Assembly (NCBI GenBank): GCA_951828515.1
Contig: OX639992.1
Coordinates: 1,288,439-1,352,438 of the forward strand
Direction: 5' to 3'
DNA length: 64,000 nucleotides
Source of the DNA: an uncultured Poribacteria bacterium
GTDB lineage: Bacteria > Poribacteria > WGA-4E > WGA-3G
A program made the translations under genes and the position numbers. Shown in pieces: positions 40,612-49,578 of the stretch; position 1 is the first letter of the stretch; each line of letters opens with the position of its first letter. The notes under the pieces are model-generated. The model had not been told where the DNA came from, did no database searches, and saw only the letters and a program-made list of their open reading frames with translations.

Positions 40612-41604
40612 TTAGTCTCTAATTTTCACTTGTCCCCATGTCGTTGTTAATAATCGTGGCTCCGGTGAAACAGGTAATGCAAACGCTGGATCGAACCAAT
40701 CCCCTAAATAATATGAGAAGTTAGGATTGGTGAGTTGCACCGGAGGTCCGCCGTCCACTGCAACTCTGAAGATTTGCAAAGCCCGGTTATCGACCTGCTC
40801 ATAAAGGAGTTCGTCGCCTCGTGGGGACCACACCGGATTGACAGCAGCACCTCCGGCTTCACCAACAATTTGTTGGGTTTCCATGCTGTCACGATTTAGA
40901 ATATAGATCGTTTCTATATGAGCGTTCTCTCGTCGAAACTCAACGCGATTGTACCACGCAAATGCCAGTCTATCTCCTTCTGGAGACCAAGCATGATGCC
41001 GAACCCACGCGGGTCCCTTCTGTGGGAAGAAGAACTTGTGTTTACGCGTCCGCACGTCTAACATACTAATTCGCTTGGGGTCGCTCGGTGCCCCTACACT
41101 AAAGGCGATCTCCGTGCCATCGGGGGACCACGCGGGCAGGCTGCCAAGTGCTATACGTTCTTCTTTTTTACCATCTATTGGTGCAATATAGATAAAGAAC
41201 TTGCCCTGTTCCCAGCGACTGTAAGCAATCTGTTTGCCATCTGGGGACCATGTTGTCCTGCCTCTTGCCGCCTCCTTCTCGAACACCCGCCGCACATTCG
41301 ATCCATCGGCATCCATCAGATATAGATCCCAGTCTCCTGGCGCCCCGTCTCGATCGGAGCTAAAAAGAATGTGTTCGCCGCTCGGAGACCATTTTGGACC
41401 GGCATCCCTTGCGCGATGGTGAGTTAACCGCACCTCCTCGCTGCCATCGGGGTTCATCAGATAGATGTCCAGATTCCTATGACGCCACGATGAGAACACT
41501 ATTTTCGCTGTCGCAGGGGCTTCTGCGAACACAATACAAGTACTCGCGTATAACACCGCGCAGCTTAATGCGAAAAGGAACGATACGTATGGATTTCTCC
41601 CCAA
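40612..41604 (-). CDS. Secreted TolB-like beta-propeller with C-terminal TTTWG tag
   Basis: 330 residues. Signal peptide YVSFLFALSCAVLYASTCIV to AEA, then six PD40-type blades, each with IYLMNPDGSEEVRLT- or WSPDG-like motifs (PKWSPSGEHILFSSDRD, TTWSPDGKQIAYSRW, PAWSPDGTEIAFS, HAWSPEGDRLAFA, PVWSPRGDELLYE). It ends FDPAFALPVSPEPRLLTTTW plus GQVKIRD, the tag motif. Start is TTG at 41604 with AGGAGG at ideal spacing. It is the upstream member of a tandem pair with the interrupted paralogue 49 bp downstream, both driven by the predicted ECF promoter at 41696. TolB-like domains bind proteins or peptidoglycan-linked partners in the periplasm. Confidence 0.85.
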   Translation of the reverse strand: MGRNPYVSFLFALSCAVLYASTCIVFAEAPATAKIVFSSWRHRNLDIYLMNPDGSEEVRLTHHRARDAGPKWSPSGEHILFSSDRDGAPGDWDLYLMDADGSNVRRVFEKEAARGRTTWSPDGKQIAYSRWEQGKFFIYIAPIDGKKEERIALGSLPAWSPDGTEIAFSVGAPSDPKRISMLDVRTRKHKFFFPQKGPAWVRHHAWSPEGDRLAFAWYNRVEFRRENAHIETIYILNRDSMETQQIVGEAGGAAVNPVWSPRGDELLYEQVDNRALQIFRVAVDGGPPVQLTNPNFSYYLGDWFDPAFALPVSPEPRLLTTTWGQVKIRD

Positions 41605-41695
41605 GTTGTCCTCCTAAGTAGAAAAAGAACATAAAATCTGTTATTACAATATTAAGTATAACGTGAATTCGACGTAAAAAAAGAAACCTTTGACT

Positions 41696-41735
41696 GTTAA
41701 AGACGCAATTTTAGGGTCGAAAAGGTGCATAATCT
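41696..41735 (-). promoter_or_regulatory. Predicted ECF-sigma promoter (element C) for the TolB-like operon
   Basis: Minus-strand reading: TTATGCACCTTTTCG, 18 nt between GCACCT and GTCTTT, then AACAG. GTC (41702-41704) lies 98 bp upstream of the TTG start at 41604, the same distance as element A to the sigma-propeller start. Confidence 0.5.
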
Positions 41736-42035
41736 TAAAAAAGGCGAAAGAAATTTGATAAAACTAACGATTTTCCAAATAGTGCCTGCTTTGATTGCCT
41801 ACACATATCTTGAGAAAAAACCATCGCTGAACTTACACGAACTTCATGAAGTCAAAGATGCGTTGATAACCCACAACCTCTAAAAACATTTATCGAACTC
41901 ACGTTAAGAATATACCAATTCCACGAGGAAGTAAATGTTTTTGCGGTCAGACTTGATGCGAATCCAGCTCCGTTCTATCACATATAAGACCCCATTCTCT
42001 ACTGGTCGGAATCTGCGGGCATCCAAAATTCAGAT

Positions 42036-42064
42036 TTGAAAAAAATGTGGAAATGTGATAACAT
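42036..42064 (+). promoter_or_regulatory. Predicted promoter with extended -10
   Basis: TTGAAA (42036-42041), 17 bp, TAACAT (42059-42064) preceded by ATGTGA. It lies 164 bp upstream of the phosphohexomutase gene and shares the TGTGATA context with three other predicted promoters. Confidence 0.4.
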
Positions 42065-42228
42065 GTTCATACTTCAAAATTCAAAAACAATAGCCTGCAT
42101 TCTCACTGCGAAGCAGGCGCAGGGTTTTTGCTGGGGGTTTTTGATAGGGCGTTTCCCTTTCTTCAGATTTCAGGAACGGATCTAATAGTCTTAACACCCG
42201 CTACTTCTCCGCAAGGTAAATTAGAAAA

Positions 42229-44415
42229 ATGATTATCACAGTTGACGAGAGTTATCGCCATAAGAGAAACCTCACTGAAAAGCAACTCTTCGCGGTGGTT
42301 GAACAGAACACGCCGGATGCTATCAAATCCCCTCTTTTTCCTCAAGACGAACCAAACGCCTTCACGTTTCAACTTGATAAGGAACTGATTGAGCGTTTGA
42401 ACCTCTGGGAGTGGTTTCGTAACTACGCGAAGGAGGCACAGGTCTCGACCGCTGGCATCCGAGGTCCGCAGAACATTTTGTATCCTTGGGACACCCGTTT
42501 CCCAATTAACCAGATCGGCATTGTCTTGGCAACGTTGGGTAAAAGTCTCGTTGCAAACGAAAGCACCGGGGGAAAGCAGGTTGAGAAAATCGCGGGCTGC
42601 GAGGTGCGCTACAACTCACAGAAATATGTCGAATACATCGCCCGCATCCAAGCCGCACAAGGGATTCGCACATACGTGCCGAAATCATTTGGCACACTCC
42701 CTATCTGGATGGCATCCTTCTTGATTTTCATGCTTGATTTGGACGGTGGCGAACATGTCACGTCGAGCCATTCCGTCAGCACAAAAAACGCGACTAAAGA
42801 CCTCAACAATCAGGGCAGTCAATATCTGCCTGAGGAATCTATGCGATTCGTCAACAAAATTGAAGAGATCCTCGAAACCGCTGAAACGGAAGGCTATCCC
42901 ATTCAGTTCAGTGCCGCCACCGATGAACACATCGATTTTGAACGACTGGACGAACTCCATGACGGTGTACAACTCTATGTCGGCTATCTCAAAAGTGGTG
43001 TCGCCACAGATGCGAACCTCAGGCTCATTCGAGCGACGAAACCATCTATCGTTGTCGATTGTGTTGGCGGGTGTATGTATCGTCCGATGCGTGCGATCTT
43101 TGAGCGATTGGGAATTGCTAACTCTGTTCGGTGGCTCCATGTTGAGGCGGACCCGCTCTATCACAACATCGGGAAACTCGATCGGAATCCGAAAACGGGT
43201 GAAACTGAATTTTACGATCTCGGTTGCGACTTTAGTATCCTTGATGTCGTCAAATCCACAGATTACGCAACGAAACTCAAATCGCAGCCTATCGGTACCA
43301 TTATTGAAGCGACCGACCCAGATGGCGATCGACTCATCGTCTGTGAGATAGAGGAAGCCTCGCGGGCAGAAACATTGGAGTCCCTCGGCGTTGATTTCCT
43401 TGATCTCGGTGATGACCGACTCTTGACGATTTATACGCCGAACCAAGCGTTCCTTATGTTGATGGACTTTTACGCCAAGCAGCTTAAAACCTCCGGTCTC
43501 TGGGAGGATCATCCACGGTTCATGATTAAGACGACACCCTCCGCGCTCGCTTGGGACCAGTGGGGTGAAGCGAACGATGTTAAGGTTATTAACGTGCCTG
43601 TCGGTTTCAAGGAGATTGCGGCGATCATGAAAAAGATTGAGAAACAGATCGCTGATGCGCCAGACGCGCCGGTCGTTGTTCAAGATGTCTACGGCGAGAC
43701 GGTTGGACTCGGTGTACAACCGCGACTGATTTTCGCGGGTGAAGAGAGCGGCGGAATGATTACCGGTCCTGAGGAACTCATCGAGAGCCAAGGCGGTCGC
43801 ACTGCGATTGCGATGCGTGAAAAGTCGGCAGGTGAATCCATGGTTCTGGTTACGGCACTCGCAGCGCACTGTAAACAGGCAAATATTACCCTCTCTGACT
43901 ATCTCGCCGCTGTTTTTGCGGAGAGCCAAATTAGTGCGACCTGCGACGTGAGAGAGGACATCACCTACTATAACGAGTCTGAACCGAATCCTGAAAAACT
44001 CCGTGCAGCGAAGCGTGAAGGCGAGGCGAAACGCGATAAAAACGACCTATTTTTTCTCGGGATCGCCATTGCCCTCCGCGACGGAAAAATAGATGTGGAA
44101 CAAGCACGCGCTATCCTCTCAGATGCCCTTCCGAGCCTTGATTTCACAACACTTGAAGATGTTCGGTTTGTTGGCGATGGGAGTTATCTCAAGTTTCATG
44201 ATAAGTGTGTTGAAGTCCGAAAGTCCGGCACAGATGCGAAAACCAAAGCCTATGCCTCCGGTGGTGATAAGGAGGAGTGCCGACAGTTCGCCAAAGCCTT
44301 TGGTGAAACAAGTGGCGACTTAACCGAACTTTACACCGAACAAATAAGTCAAACTTACTTAAGGGACATTGAAAATAGAGCACGACAGATTTACGATGAG
44401 TTTCAGTCGGGTTAA
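42229..44415 (+). CDS. Phosphoglucomutase/phosphomannomutase family protein, long form
   Basis: 728 residues with all four motif regions of the alpha-D-phosphohexomutases: serine loop HVTSSHSVSTKN (about 176-187, phosphoserine Ser179 or 181), metal loop ATDPDGDRLIV, sugar loop GEESGG and phosphate loop VRKSGTDAKTKAY near the C-terminus. It is longer than the usual 450-550 residues, with inserts between domains and a C-terminal helix tail. It should interconvert hexose 1- and 6-phosphates or a related sugar for cell envelope precursors. The serine loop reads SHS instead of the usual SHN, a small departure. AAGG lies 14 nt upstream of the ATG. A 414-codon open frame on the opposite strand (42685-43929) is a shadow. 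Confidence 0.85.
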   Translation: MIITVDESYRHKRNLTEKQLFAVVEQNTPDAIKSPLFPQDEPNAFTFQLDKELIERLNLWEWFRNYAKEAQVSTAGIRGPQNILYPWDTRFPINQIGIVLATLGKSLVANESTGGKQVEKIAGCEVRYNSQKYVEYIARIQAAQGIRTYVPKSFGTLPIWMASFLIFMLDLDGGEHVTSSHSVSTKNATKDLNNQGSQYLPEESMRFVNKIEEILETAETEGYPIQFSAATDEHIDFERLDELHDGVQLYVGYLKSGVATDANLRLIRATKPSIVVDCVGGCMYRPMRAIFERLGIANSVRWLHVEADPLYHNIGKLDRNPKTGETEFYDLGCDFSILDVVKSTDYATKLKSQPIGTIIEATDPDGDRLIVCEIEEASRAETLESLGVDFLDLGDDRLLTIYTPNQAFLMLMDFYAKQLKTSGLWEDHPRFMIKTTPSALAWDQWGEANDVKVINVPVGFKEIAAIMKKIEKQIADAPDAPVVVQDVYGETVGLGVQPRLIFAGEESGGMITGPEELIESQGGRTAIAMREKSAGESMVLVTALAAHCKQANITLSDYLAAVFAESQISATCDVREDITYYNESEPNPEKLRAAKREGEAKRDKNDLFFLGIAIALRDGKIDVEQARAILSDALPSLDFTTLEDVRFVGDGSYLKFHDKCVEVRKSGTDAKTKAYASGGDKEECRQFAKAFGETSGDLTELYTEQISQTYLRDIENRARQIYDEFQSG

Positions 44416-44417
44416 TA

Positions 44418-44450
44418 GCAGTCGGCTGTCAGCAGTCAGCAGTTAGCAAG
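44418..44450 (-). repeat. CAGTCAGCAG repeat immediately after the mutase stop
   Basis: Plus-strand TAGCAGTCGGCTGTCAGCAG then TCAGCAGTTAGCAAGAGC. In reverse complement it reads CTCTTGCTAACTGCTGACTG CTGACAGCC, the same plan as copies at 45649, 50836, 54815 and, inside a coding gene, 57310-57360. Confidence 0.55.
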
Positions 44451-44529
44451 AGCAGTTCGTGGTGGACACACCTCAGTAACTGCCCTAGGCACTACCGAAA
44501 GCTGATAGCAAATAAAAGAGGAGATGATC

Positions 44530-45645
44530 ATGGTTAGAACGATTATCGGCTTGTTCGGAGTTGCGATCCTTTTTTCTTTCGCAACAGTTTCCGAGGCGGA
44601 GTGGACGATCCTGCGCGAAGACAATTTCATCCGAGATGATGGAATTGACGCGAGGTTACAAGATGTCTATTTCATGGATACCCTGAACGGTTTGGTCATT
44701 GGAGATAACGGTTTAATATTGGTGACGACGGACGGTGGCAAAGTCTGGGGCAAAATCGAAGTTGATATGCGTCCCCCCGGTGCCGGACAAAGACCGGGCG
44801 GACGTCCGGGTGCCGGCGGTGGACCTCCGGGTGCTGGTGGCGGTCCTCCAGGTGGTTTCGGTGGAGGCGGTGGTGCGCCGCTCTACAATATCTACTTTGT
44901 AGATGAAAACGTCGGATATATCACCGGTGGTAGAGGCACTATCTTAAAAACTGAAGATGGTGGCAAAACATGGACACGGAAAATGGCAAGGAGCGATAAC
45001 CCCAATCCTGGACGTGGTGGAAGAGGCGGCGGCATTCGCGCTAATCTAATGGGTATCCAGATGATTAGCGAAACCATCGGTTTCATCGCCGGATCGGAGA
45101 ATACGATTCTCAAAACAACCGATGGCGGTGAAACCTGGGTAGGTAGCTCGGAGCGCGCACGTGTTGGTGAGACACGAAACAATCTTGAAGGAATCTGGTT
45201 TGTTTCCCCCACAACAGGTTGGATTATCGGTTCATTCGGGACGCTCCTGCATACCACCGATGGTGGTGAAACGTGGGAGAAACGCAACCTTGCACGCTTC
45301 GATGATAACCTGTTTGGTATCCATTTCCTTGATGAGAATACCGGTTGGATCTGCGGGCAGGGCGGCTTAATTCTACATACCGCCGATGGGGGTGCCACAT
45401 GGAACCAACAAAAAACTGAATCTTATGACGATCTCCACGATATTATCTTCGTTGATACCATGGTCGGTTGGGTAGTCGGTGGCTACAACACTATTTTACA
45501 CACAACCGATGGGGGCAAAACCTGGAATAAGCCCACTGCATCGGTGAGTGGAATTGATAGTTTTAAAGGCGTTCATGCAACCGATCAGAACAACTGTTGG
45601 ACAATTAACGATGGAGGTGTCATCGCAGGATACAAAGCAGAATAG
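44530..45645 (+). CDS. Secreted Ycf48/BNR-like beta-propeller with Gly-Pro-rich insert
   Basis: 371 residues. MVRTIIGLFGVAILFSFATV with cleavage after SEA is a signal peptide. The mature part has about six blades of the photosystem-II-assembly-factor type, each ending in T.DGGKTW: TTDGGKVWG, TEDGGKTWT, TTDGGETWV, TTDGGETWE, TADGGATWN, TTDGGKTWN, alternating with VGYITGGRGTIL- and GWIIGSFGTLLH-like strands. Between blades 1 and 2 (about 80-120) sits a Gly/Pro tract built on PGAGGGPPG. The TTTWG tag is absent; it ends VIAGYKAE. The start at 44530 has GAGGAG 7 nt upstream. It may be an assembly factor or surface binding protein. Confidence 0.83.
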   Translation: MVRTIIGLFGVAILFSFATVSEAEWTILREDNFIRDDGIDARLQDVYFMDTLNGLVIGDNGLILVTTDGGKVWGKIEVDMRPPGAGQRPGGRPGAGGGPPGAGGGPPGGFGGGGGAPLYNIYFVDENVGYITGGRGTILKTEDGGKTWTRKMARSDNPNPGRGGRGGGIRANLMGIQMISETIGFIAGSENTILKTTDGGETWVGSSERARVGETRNNLEGIWFVSPTTGWIIGSFGTLLHTTDGGETWEKRNLARFDDNLFGIHFLDENTGWICGQGGLILHTADGGATWNQQKTESYDDLHDIIFVDTMVGWVVGGYNTILHTTDGGKTWNKPTASVSGIDSFKGVHATDQNNCWTINDGGVIAGYKAE

Positions 45646-45648
45646 TTA

Positions 45649-45790
45649 ATGGCTGTCAGCCATCGGTTTCCGTCAGCAAGAGACTGGACTGGAAGACTCT
45701 CGGATGGAAGGGGGAAAGGTTGGAAGATTGGGGGCATCCCTCCTTCCAGTCTTCCATCCTTCCAACCATAAGCCTTCCGCCCAAGTCCCA
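45649..45790. repeat. CAGTCAGC-type repeat plus TTCCATCCTTCCAACC inverted repeat
   Basis: 45651-45690 (TGGCTGTCAGCCATCGGTTT and CCGTCAGCAAGAG) is a copy of the interspersed family at 44418. It is followed by two arms, GGATGGAAGGGGGAAAGGTT around 45703 and CTTCCATCCTTCCAACC around 45751, which could pair. Similar CTTCCACCCTTCC words occur at 49650 and 49715. Confidence 0.5.
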
Positions 45791-45825
45791 CCTGTCAATA
45801 GCCACACGAACTAAAAGGACAGAAT

Positions 45826-47037
45826 ATGTCAGAACTCAGAAGTCATAAAGTCACGATGCTCGGCACAGGGCTCATCGGAATGTTCTACACGATGACGCTC
45901 CACAACCAGCGCGGCACAGACCGCGTCCACAACGTTTACTCTCGACGCGAAGAACGCGCAACCGCGTTCGCTGAAGAGTGGAACATCCCTCATGCAACAA
46001 CCGATTTAGCAGAAGCCATCAACCATCCTGAGACGGATACTGTTGTCATCGGTTTGCCCAATAACTTGCACCTGAAAGCGGTTGAACTCGCGGCGGAAGC
46101 CGGTAAAGGCATTCTCTGTACGAAACCTCTTGGACGTACTGCTGAAGAAGCGAAGGCGATGTTGGACATCGTTGAAAATGCGGGTGTATTTGGGGGTTAT
46201 CTTGAGGACCTCGTTTATCCCCCAAAGACTCTGAAAGCGTTAGAATCCGTTCACAATGGTGCGCTCGGCAAAATTTTGTGGGTGCGTTCCCGCGAGACCC
46301 ATCCGGGTCCCCATAGCGATTGGTTCTGGGATCTGGAACAAGCCGGTGGTGGTGCCATCGTCGATATGGGATGCCACTGCATTGAGATCATCCGAAATTT
46401 CGTTGGGAAAAACAACAAACCGCTTGAGGTGATGTGCTGGGCGGATACGCTCGTGCATCCGATTGACGCGGAGGACCACGGTATCGCGCTCATCCGATTT
46501 GAGAGCGGGGCAATGGGGCAGTTTGAGGTCGGTTGGGCATTCCGCGGTGGTATGGATTTACGCGATGAAGTCTCCGGAAGTGAAGGGACTATCTGGCTTA
46601 ACCACTGGCTCCGAACAGGTTATGAGATGTTCACGGCTGTCGGGCAGGGTGGATATGTCGCCGAAAAAGCGGAGAGCGACACCGGTTGGCTCTTCCCTGT
46701 TGGCGATGAGGTCGCGGAACTTGGTTATCGGGACATGTTCCTTGATATGTTCAACGCAATCGACGAGGGACGTGAACCCCTGGAAACTTTCTATGACGGT
46801 TACGTCGTGAACGCTATCATTGATACCTGCTATAAATCCGCGAAATCTAAGCAGTGGGAAGCGGTTGAAATTCAGGATTGGCGAGGCGAAGCGCAAGCTG
46901 CGGATGCCCAGGCAAGTGAGTCGGATGCCGATGAGCGATATGCACCCCTCAAGAGTGAACGGATGCCGGATGGCAGAATGAAACGCATCTTTAGGGATCG
47001 GGAAACCGGGGAGATTATTGAGAGGGTGGAGGATTAA
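45826..47037 (+). CDS. Gfo/Idh/MocA family oxidoreductase
   Basis: 403 residues. The N-terminal Rossmann fold starts [18 protein letters not shown] (GxGxxG), followed by [20 protein letters not shown] and [19 protein letters not shown], where the usual EKP reads TKP. The C-terminal alpha/beta domain has [20 protein letters not shown] with the catalytic-region Asp and His, and [10 protein letters not shown]. It should oxidise or reduce a sugar or cyclitol using NAD(P). The C-terminal 60 residues, with [20 protein letters not shown], are an extension beyond the family core. AAAGGA precedes the ATG. It is next to a LamG protein and a PhyH dioxygenase on the same strand. Confidence 0.87.
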   Translation: MSELRSHKVTMLGTGLIGMFYTMTLHNQRGTDRVHNVYSRREERATAFAEEWNIPHATTDLAEAINHPETDTVVIGLPNNLHLKAVELAAEAGKGILCTKPLGRTAEEAKAMLDIVENAGVFGGYLEDLVYPPKTLKALESVHNGALGKILWVRSRETHPGPHSDWFWDLEQAGGGAIVDMGCHCIEIIRNFVGKNNKPLEVMCWADTLVHPIDAEDHGIALIRFESGAMGQFEVGWAFRGGMDLRDEVSGSEGTIWLNHWLRTGYEMFTAVGQGGYVAEKAESDTGWLFPVGDEVAELGYRDMFLDMFNAIDEGREPLETFYDGYVVNAIIDTCYKSAKSKQWEAVEIQDWRGEAQAADAQASESDADERYAPLKSERMPDGRMKRIFRDRETGEIIERVED

Positions 47038-47132
47038 ACGGCGATAGTTGTAGTTCGGTTTGCAGAAGAACGATTGAAGGTCACACTACTACTGTTTATG
47101 GCTGATTCAGTTAAACATAGGAGGGACTTCCG

Positions 47133-47891
47133 ATGAATCAAATCCTAACAGCCATTGCACTTGTACTATGTCTTGGAATGAATAGTTTCGCTGCTTTTGA
47201 AGAGGAGACTGTGTTGCTATATTTTTTTGATGAAGAGACTGCCGATGAAGCAACAGACCTCTCCGAATTTGAGAATCACGGGGAAATCACTGATGCTGAA
47301 TGGACGAAGGATGGGAAGCTTGGTGGCGCGTTGACCTTTGATGGTGCGAGCAGTCTTATTGAAGTACCGCATCACGAAAGTCTCTTCCCCGGCGGCGATG
47401 AACTGACAATTGAGGCGTGGTTCAAACCTGCCTCATTCCCGGGTGGGCATCCACCGATTGCGCGGAAAGGCTCTGTCCCCGAAAGCGGATGGGGCTTTGA
47501 TACACCCGGCGGAAAAATTCGAGGATTCGTTTATACCGCTCCCGGTGATGCCGCTGTCGCACAAGGCGCGACACCCATGAAGGTGGACAGATGGCATCAT
47601 CTCGCTATGGTCTACGATGGCTCAGAAATCCGCATATATCTGGATGGTGAACTGGACGGAGAAGTTCCACGAAAAGGAGACATCAACGAAAACGAAGCCT
47701 CCGTCTGGATCGGTAAGAAAGCAATTGAAAGCGTCTGGCTTGATGGAACGCTTGATGAACTCCGCATTCTCAACATCGCAATCACAGAAGAACAGATTCA
47801 GGCGGATATGGAAGGGATTGCGTTTGCCGTGGAAGTCTCGGGAAAACTCACAACAACGTGGGGACGCATCAAATCTGATGGCCGCCGTTAG
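47133..47891 (+). CDS. Secreted LamG domain protein with C-terminal TTTWG tag
   Basis: 252 residues. Signal peptide MNQILTAIALVLCLGMNSFA, then a single LamG domain: LLYFFDEETADEATDLSEFE, GGALTFDGASSLIEVPHHES, ELTIEAWFKPASFPG, RWHHLAMVYDGSEIRIYLDG and LDELRILNIAITEEQIQADM. It ends GKLTTTWGRIKSDGRR with only six residues after the conserved Lys. AGGAGGG precedes the ATG. It is on the same strand as the upstream oxidoreductase and ends 18 bp before the PhyH gene, so the three may be transcribed together. No ECF-type element was found upstream. Confidence 0.87.
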   Translation: MNQILTAIALVLCLGMNSFAAFEEETVLLYFFDEETADEATDLSEFENHGEITDAEWTKDGKLGGALTFDGASSLIEVPHHESLFPGGDELTIEAWFKPASFPGGHPPIARKGSVPESGWGFDTPGGKIRGFVYTAPGDAAVAQGATPMKVDRWHHLAMVYDGSEIRIYLDGELDGEVPRKGDINENEASVWIGKKAIESVWLDGTLDELRILNIAITEEQIQADMEGIAFAVEVSGKLTTTWGRIKSDGRR

Positions 47892-47909
47892 CAGCTGGAG
47901 GGAATAACC

Positions 47910-48761
47910 ATGGACACAAGTTGGCTTGAATACTGTGCTACGGAAGAACAACTCAAAGCGTTCAACGACGAGGGGTACCTCATTGTTGAGGACGCCATAA
48001 GTCCTGAGATGGTAGACGCATTGGAGGAAGTCGCAGATCGACTCGATGCTCAGGAGCGAGCTAAAACTGGCTTGGCACCGCACGAATTGTTATCGAAGTT
48101 CCGTACCGTCATTGAAGACGATGCCCTGCTGGAGCTGCTTGATAACAAGAAGGTATTTCCACTGCTTTGGGACATCCTTGGCTGGAACATCCAACTCTAC
48201 ATCTCTCACCTCATCATGTATCCTCCAGAACTCCCTGACAAGGAGCGGATTCGCAAAGGCGCGCATTGGCATCAGGACGGCGGTAGACCTGTGCCAGAGA
48301 TGGAACGTCCGCACCCGCGACTCTCATTGAAGGTTAGCTACTGGCTGAGCGACGTTACCCATCGCGATAACGGGGCAATGCGCATTGTCCCGTGTAGCCA
48401 TAAACTCGACACCCGTCCGCCCAACAGCAACAACGATCCTGATGGCGACCCAGAAGGTGCGATAGATCTGACCGTCAAGCGAGGGACAGCAGTGCTTTTT
48501 GATCGGCGGATGTGGCACTCACGCGGCTGGAATTTCTCCGATGCGACTCGGAAGGTTCTGTTTATGGGATATAGTTACCGCTGGTTGCGTGGCTTGGATT
48601 ACAACCTCATGCCACCTGAGATCCTTGAGAAATGCGACCCGATTCGGCGGCAGTTACTCGGCGATGGGGTGGATATTAAAGGATGGTGGCAACCCACAGA
48701 CGCAGATGTGCCTTTGAAGACATGGATTGCGGAGCATCGGGGAGAGGAATACGTGCGGTAG
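47910..48761 (+). CDS. Phytanoyl-CoA dioxygenase (PhyH) family protein
   Basis: 283 residues, Fe(II)/2-oxoglutarate-dependent oxygenase. YLIVEDAISPEMVDALEEVA is the N-terminal family block; GAHWHQDGG gives the HxD iron ligands; NGAMRIVPCSHKLDTRPPNS is the conserved turn; RGTAVLFDRRMWHSRGWNFS supplies the distal His and the Arg that binds 2-oxoglutarate. Many environmental PhyH proteins hydroxylate lipids, amino acids or secondary metabolites, so the substrate is open. The family is strongly expanded in poribacterial genomes. GGAGGG precedes the ATG. The last bases touch a degenerate fragment of the PIN gene family on the other strand. Confidence 0.87.
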   Translation: MDTSWLEYCATEEQLKAFNDEGYLIVEDAISPEMVDALEEVADRLDAQERAKTGLAPHELLSKFRTVIEDDALLELLDNKKVFPLLWDILGWNIQLYISHLIMYPPELPDKERIRKGAHWHQDGGRPVPEMERPHPRLSLKVSYWLSDVTHRDNGAMRIVPCSHKLDTRPPNSNNDPDGDPEGAIDLTVKRGTAVLFDRRMWHSRGWNFSDATRKVLFMGYSYRWLRGLDYNLMPPEILEKCDPIRRQLLGDGVDIKGWWQPTDADVPLKTWIAEHRGEEYVR

Positions 48762-48826
48762 GGTCAAATTCTGGGTGTTTTTCTGGTGCTTCTTTCATCT
48801 GAGCGTCCTCCATTAGTTTTAACAGA
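48761..48826 (-). pseudogene. Degenerate copy of the linker region of the PIN gene
   Basis: Read on the minus strand this gives LMEDAQMKEAPEKHPEFDP-like sequence, matching LMEDIQMKEKETPEKHPEFD of the PIN-fusion gene at 49040-49105 with a 6-nt deletion. It is cut off by the 3' end of the PhyH gene. A partial duplication or the remains of a second PIN/antitoxin locus. Confidence 0.6.
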
Positions 48827-48840
48827 ACCCCCGCCCGTGG

Positions 48841-49578
48841 TTAGCCGTTGTCTCCAGATTTTTCTGGCGGTGTGTGTTTTGAGGGATCATAGTACGAGAC
48901 ATATTTTTTTCCGTTGCGTTTGTTCTCTTCCTGTCTTGCTTTCAAATACGCAGAGAATTCCTCCTGAGTTTTGAATTGTGCACTAATCTCTGCTTTGATG
49001 CGATAGCATTCTTCAAGAATCGGATCGGTGTACGTTTCGGGGTCGAACTCTGGATGCTTTTCTGGGGTTTCTTTTTCTTTCATCTGAATATCCTCCATCA
49101 ATTGTGTAGGTGTGCAGAGGGTTATCGGTTGAAATCCTGCTTCTCGGCAAACGCGATTGATATGCTCACGTTTGTTTTCATTTACGATATGTTTATGGTT
49201 CCACGACACCAAATATTCAACGCCGTGTACCGTTGCAACAGCGATACGCTGTGCATCAGGTCTGGAATTCCGTGGGACTGCGGCAGAATCAAGCAATTTT
49301 TGCACGAGCATATCTATCTCGGGTGAATTTTCTAATATCGTTAGCGCGGATATGATTTCGAGTCGTTGCTGTGCTGCGGTTGCATCGCCCCGCTGGATTT
49401 CAGCGAGAACCACTTGTGAAATAACGAACTCAAATCTATCCGCGTAGTCCCGCCACAATCGACGGCTTGCTCTCTGCCGGGATGCTAAGATTGGATTGTC
49501 ACTGGGTATCGCTACTAAGTAACTAACAACCGTTGGCTCAATATAGACTCTCGGTTTTATTGTTATGTATTTTAGCAT
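48841..49578 (-). CDS. PIN-domain protein (VapC-like) fused to an antitoxin-like tail
   Basis: 245 residues. The PIN domain covers about 1-165: VYIEPTVVSYLVAIPSDNP with the first acidic residue as Glu, VVLAEIQRGD, SRPDAQRIAVATVHGVEYLV then SWNHKHIVN, the features of a VapC-type ribonuclease subgroup. From about 166 (MKEKETPEKHPEFDPETYTD) comes a charged tail, DPILEECYRIKAEISAQFKT and EFSAYLKARQEENK, like small antitoxin proteins that normally lie in a separate overlapping frame beside such PIN genes. Here they share one frame, giving a possible self-neutralised toxin. No separate antitoxin gene is adjacent. The C-terminal HTPPEKSGDNG is low-complexity. Confidence 0.75.
   Translation of the reverse strand: MLKYITIKPRVYIEPTVVSYLVAIPSDNPILASRQRASRRLWRDYADRFEFVISQVVLAEIQRGDATAAQQRLEIISALTILENSPEIDMLVQKLLDSAAVPRNSRPDAQRIAVATVHGVEYLVSWNHKHIVNENKREHINRVCREAGFQPITLCTPTQLMEDIQMKEKETPEKHPEFDPETYTDPILEECYRIKAEISAQFKTQEEFSAYLKARQEENKRNGKKYVSYYDPSKHTPPEKSGDNG

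Larger units (their letters stand above)
41605..42228. other. Divergent control region between propeller operon and phosphohexomutase
   Basis: 624 bp. It contains the ECF-type element 41696-41735 directed to the left and the sigma70-type promoter 42036-42064 directed to the right. Between them, about 41740-42030, I see no gene or repeat; short frames there lack ribosome sites. Confidence 0.5.

Noticed and set aside
42685..43929. 414-codon open frame on the minus strand
   Set aside because: It lies wholly antisense to the phosphohexomutase, which has all four family motifs. The antisense translation has no recognisable motif, signal or ribosome site and reflects codon bias.
44700..45560. Regularly spaced similar DNA words that could suggest a CRISPR-like or tandem repeat array
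   Set aside because: They are the codons of successive propeller blades (T.DGGKTW). Spacing and sequence vary and the frame is open throughout.
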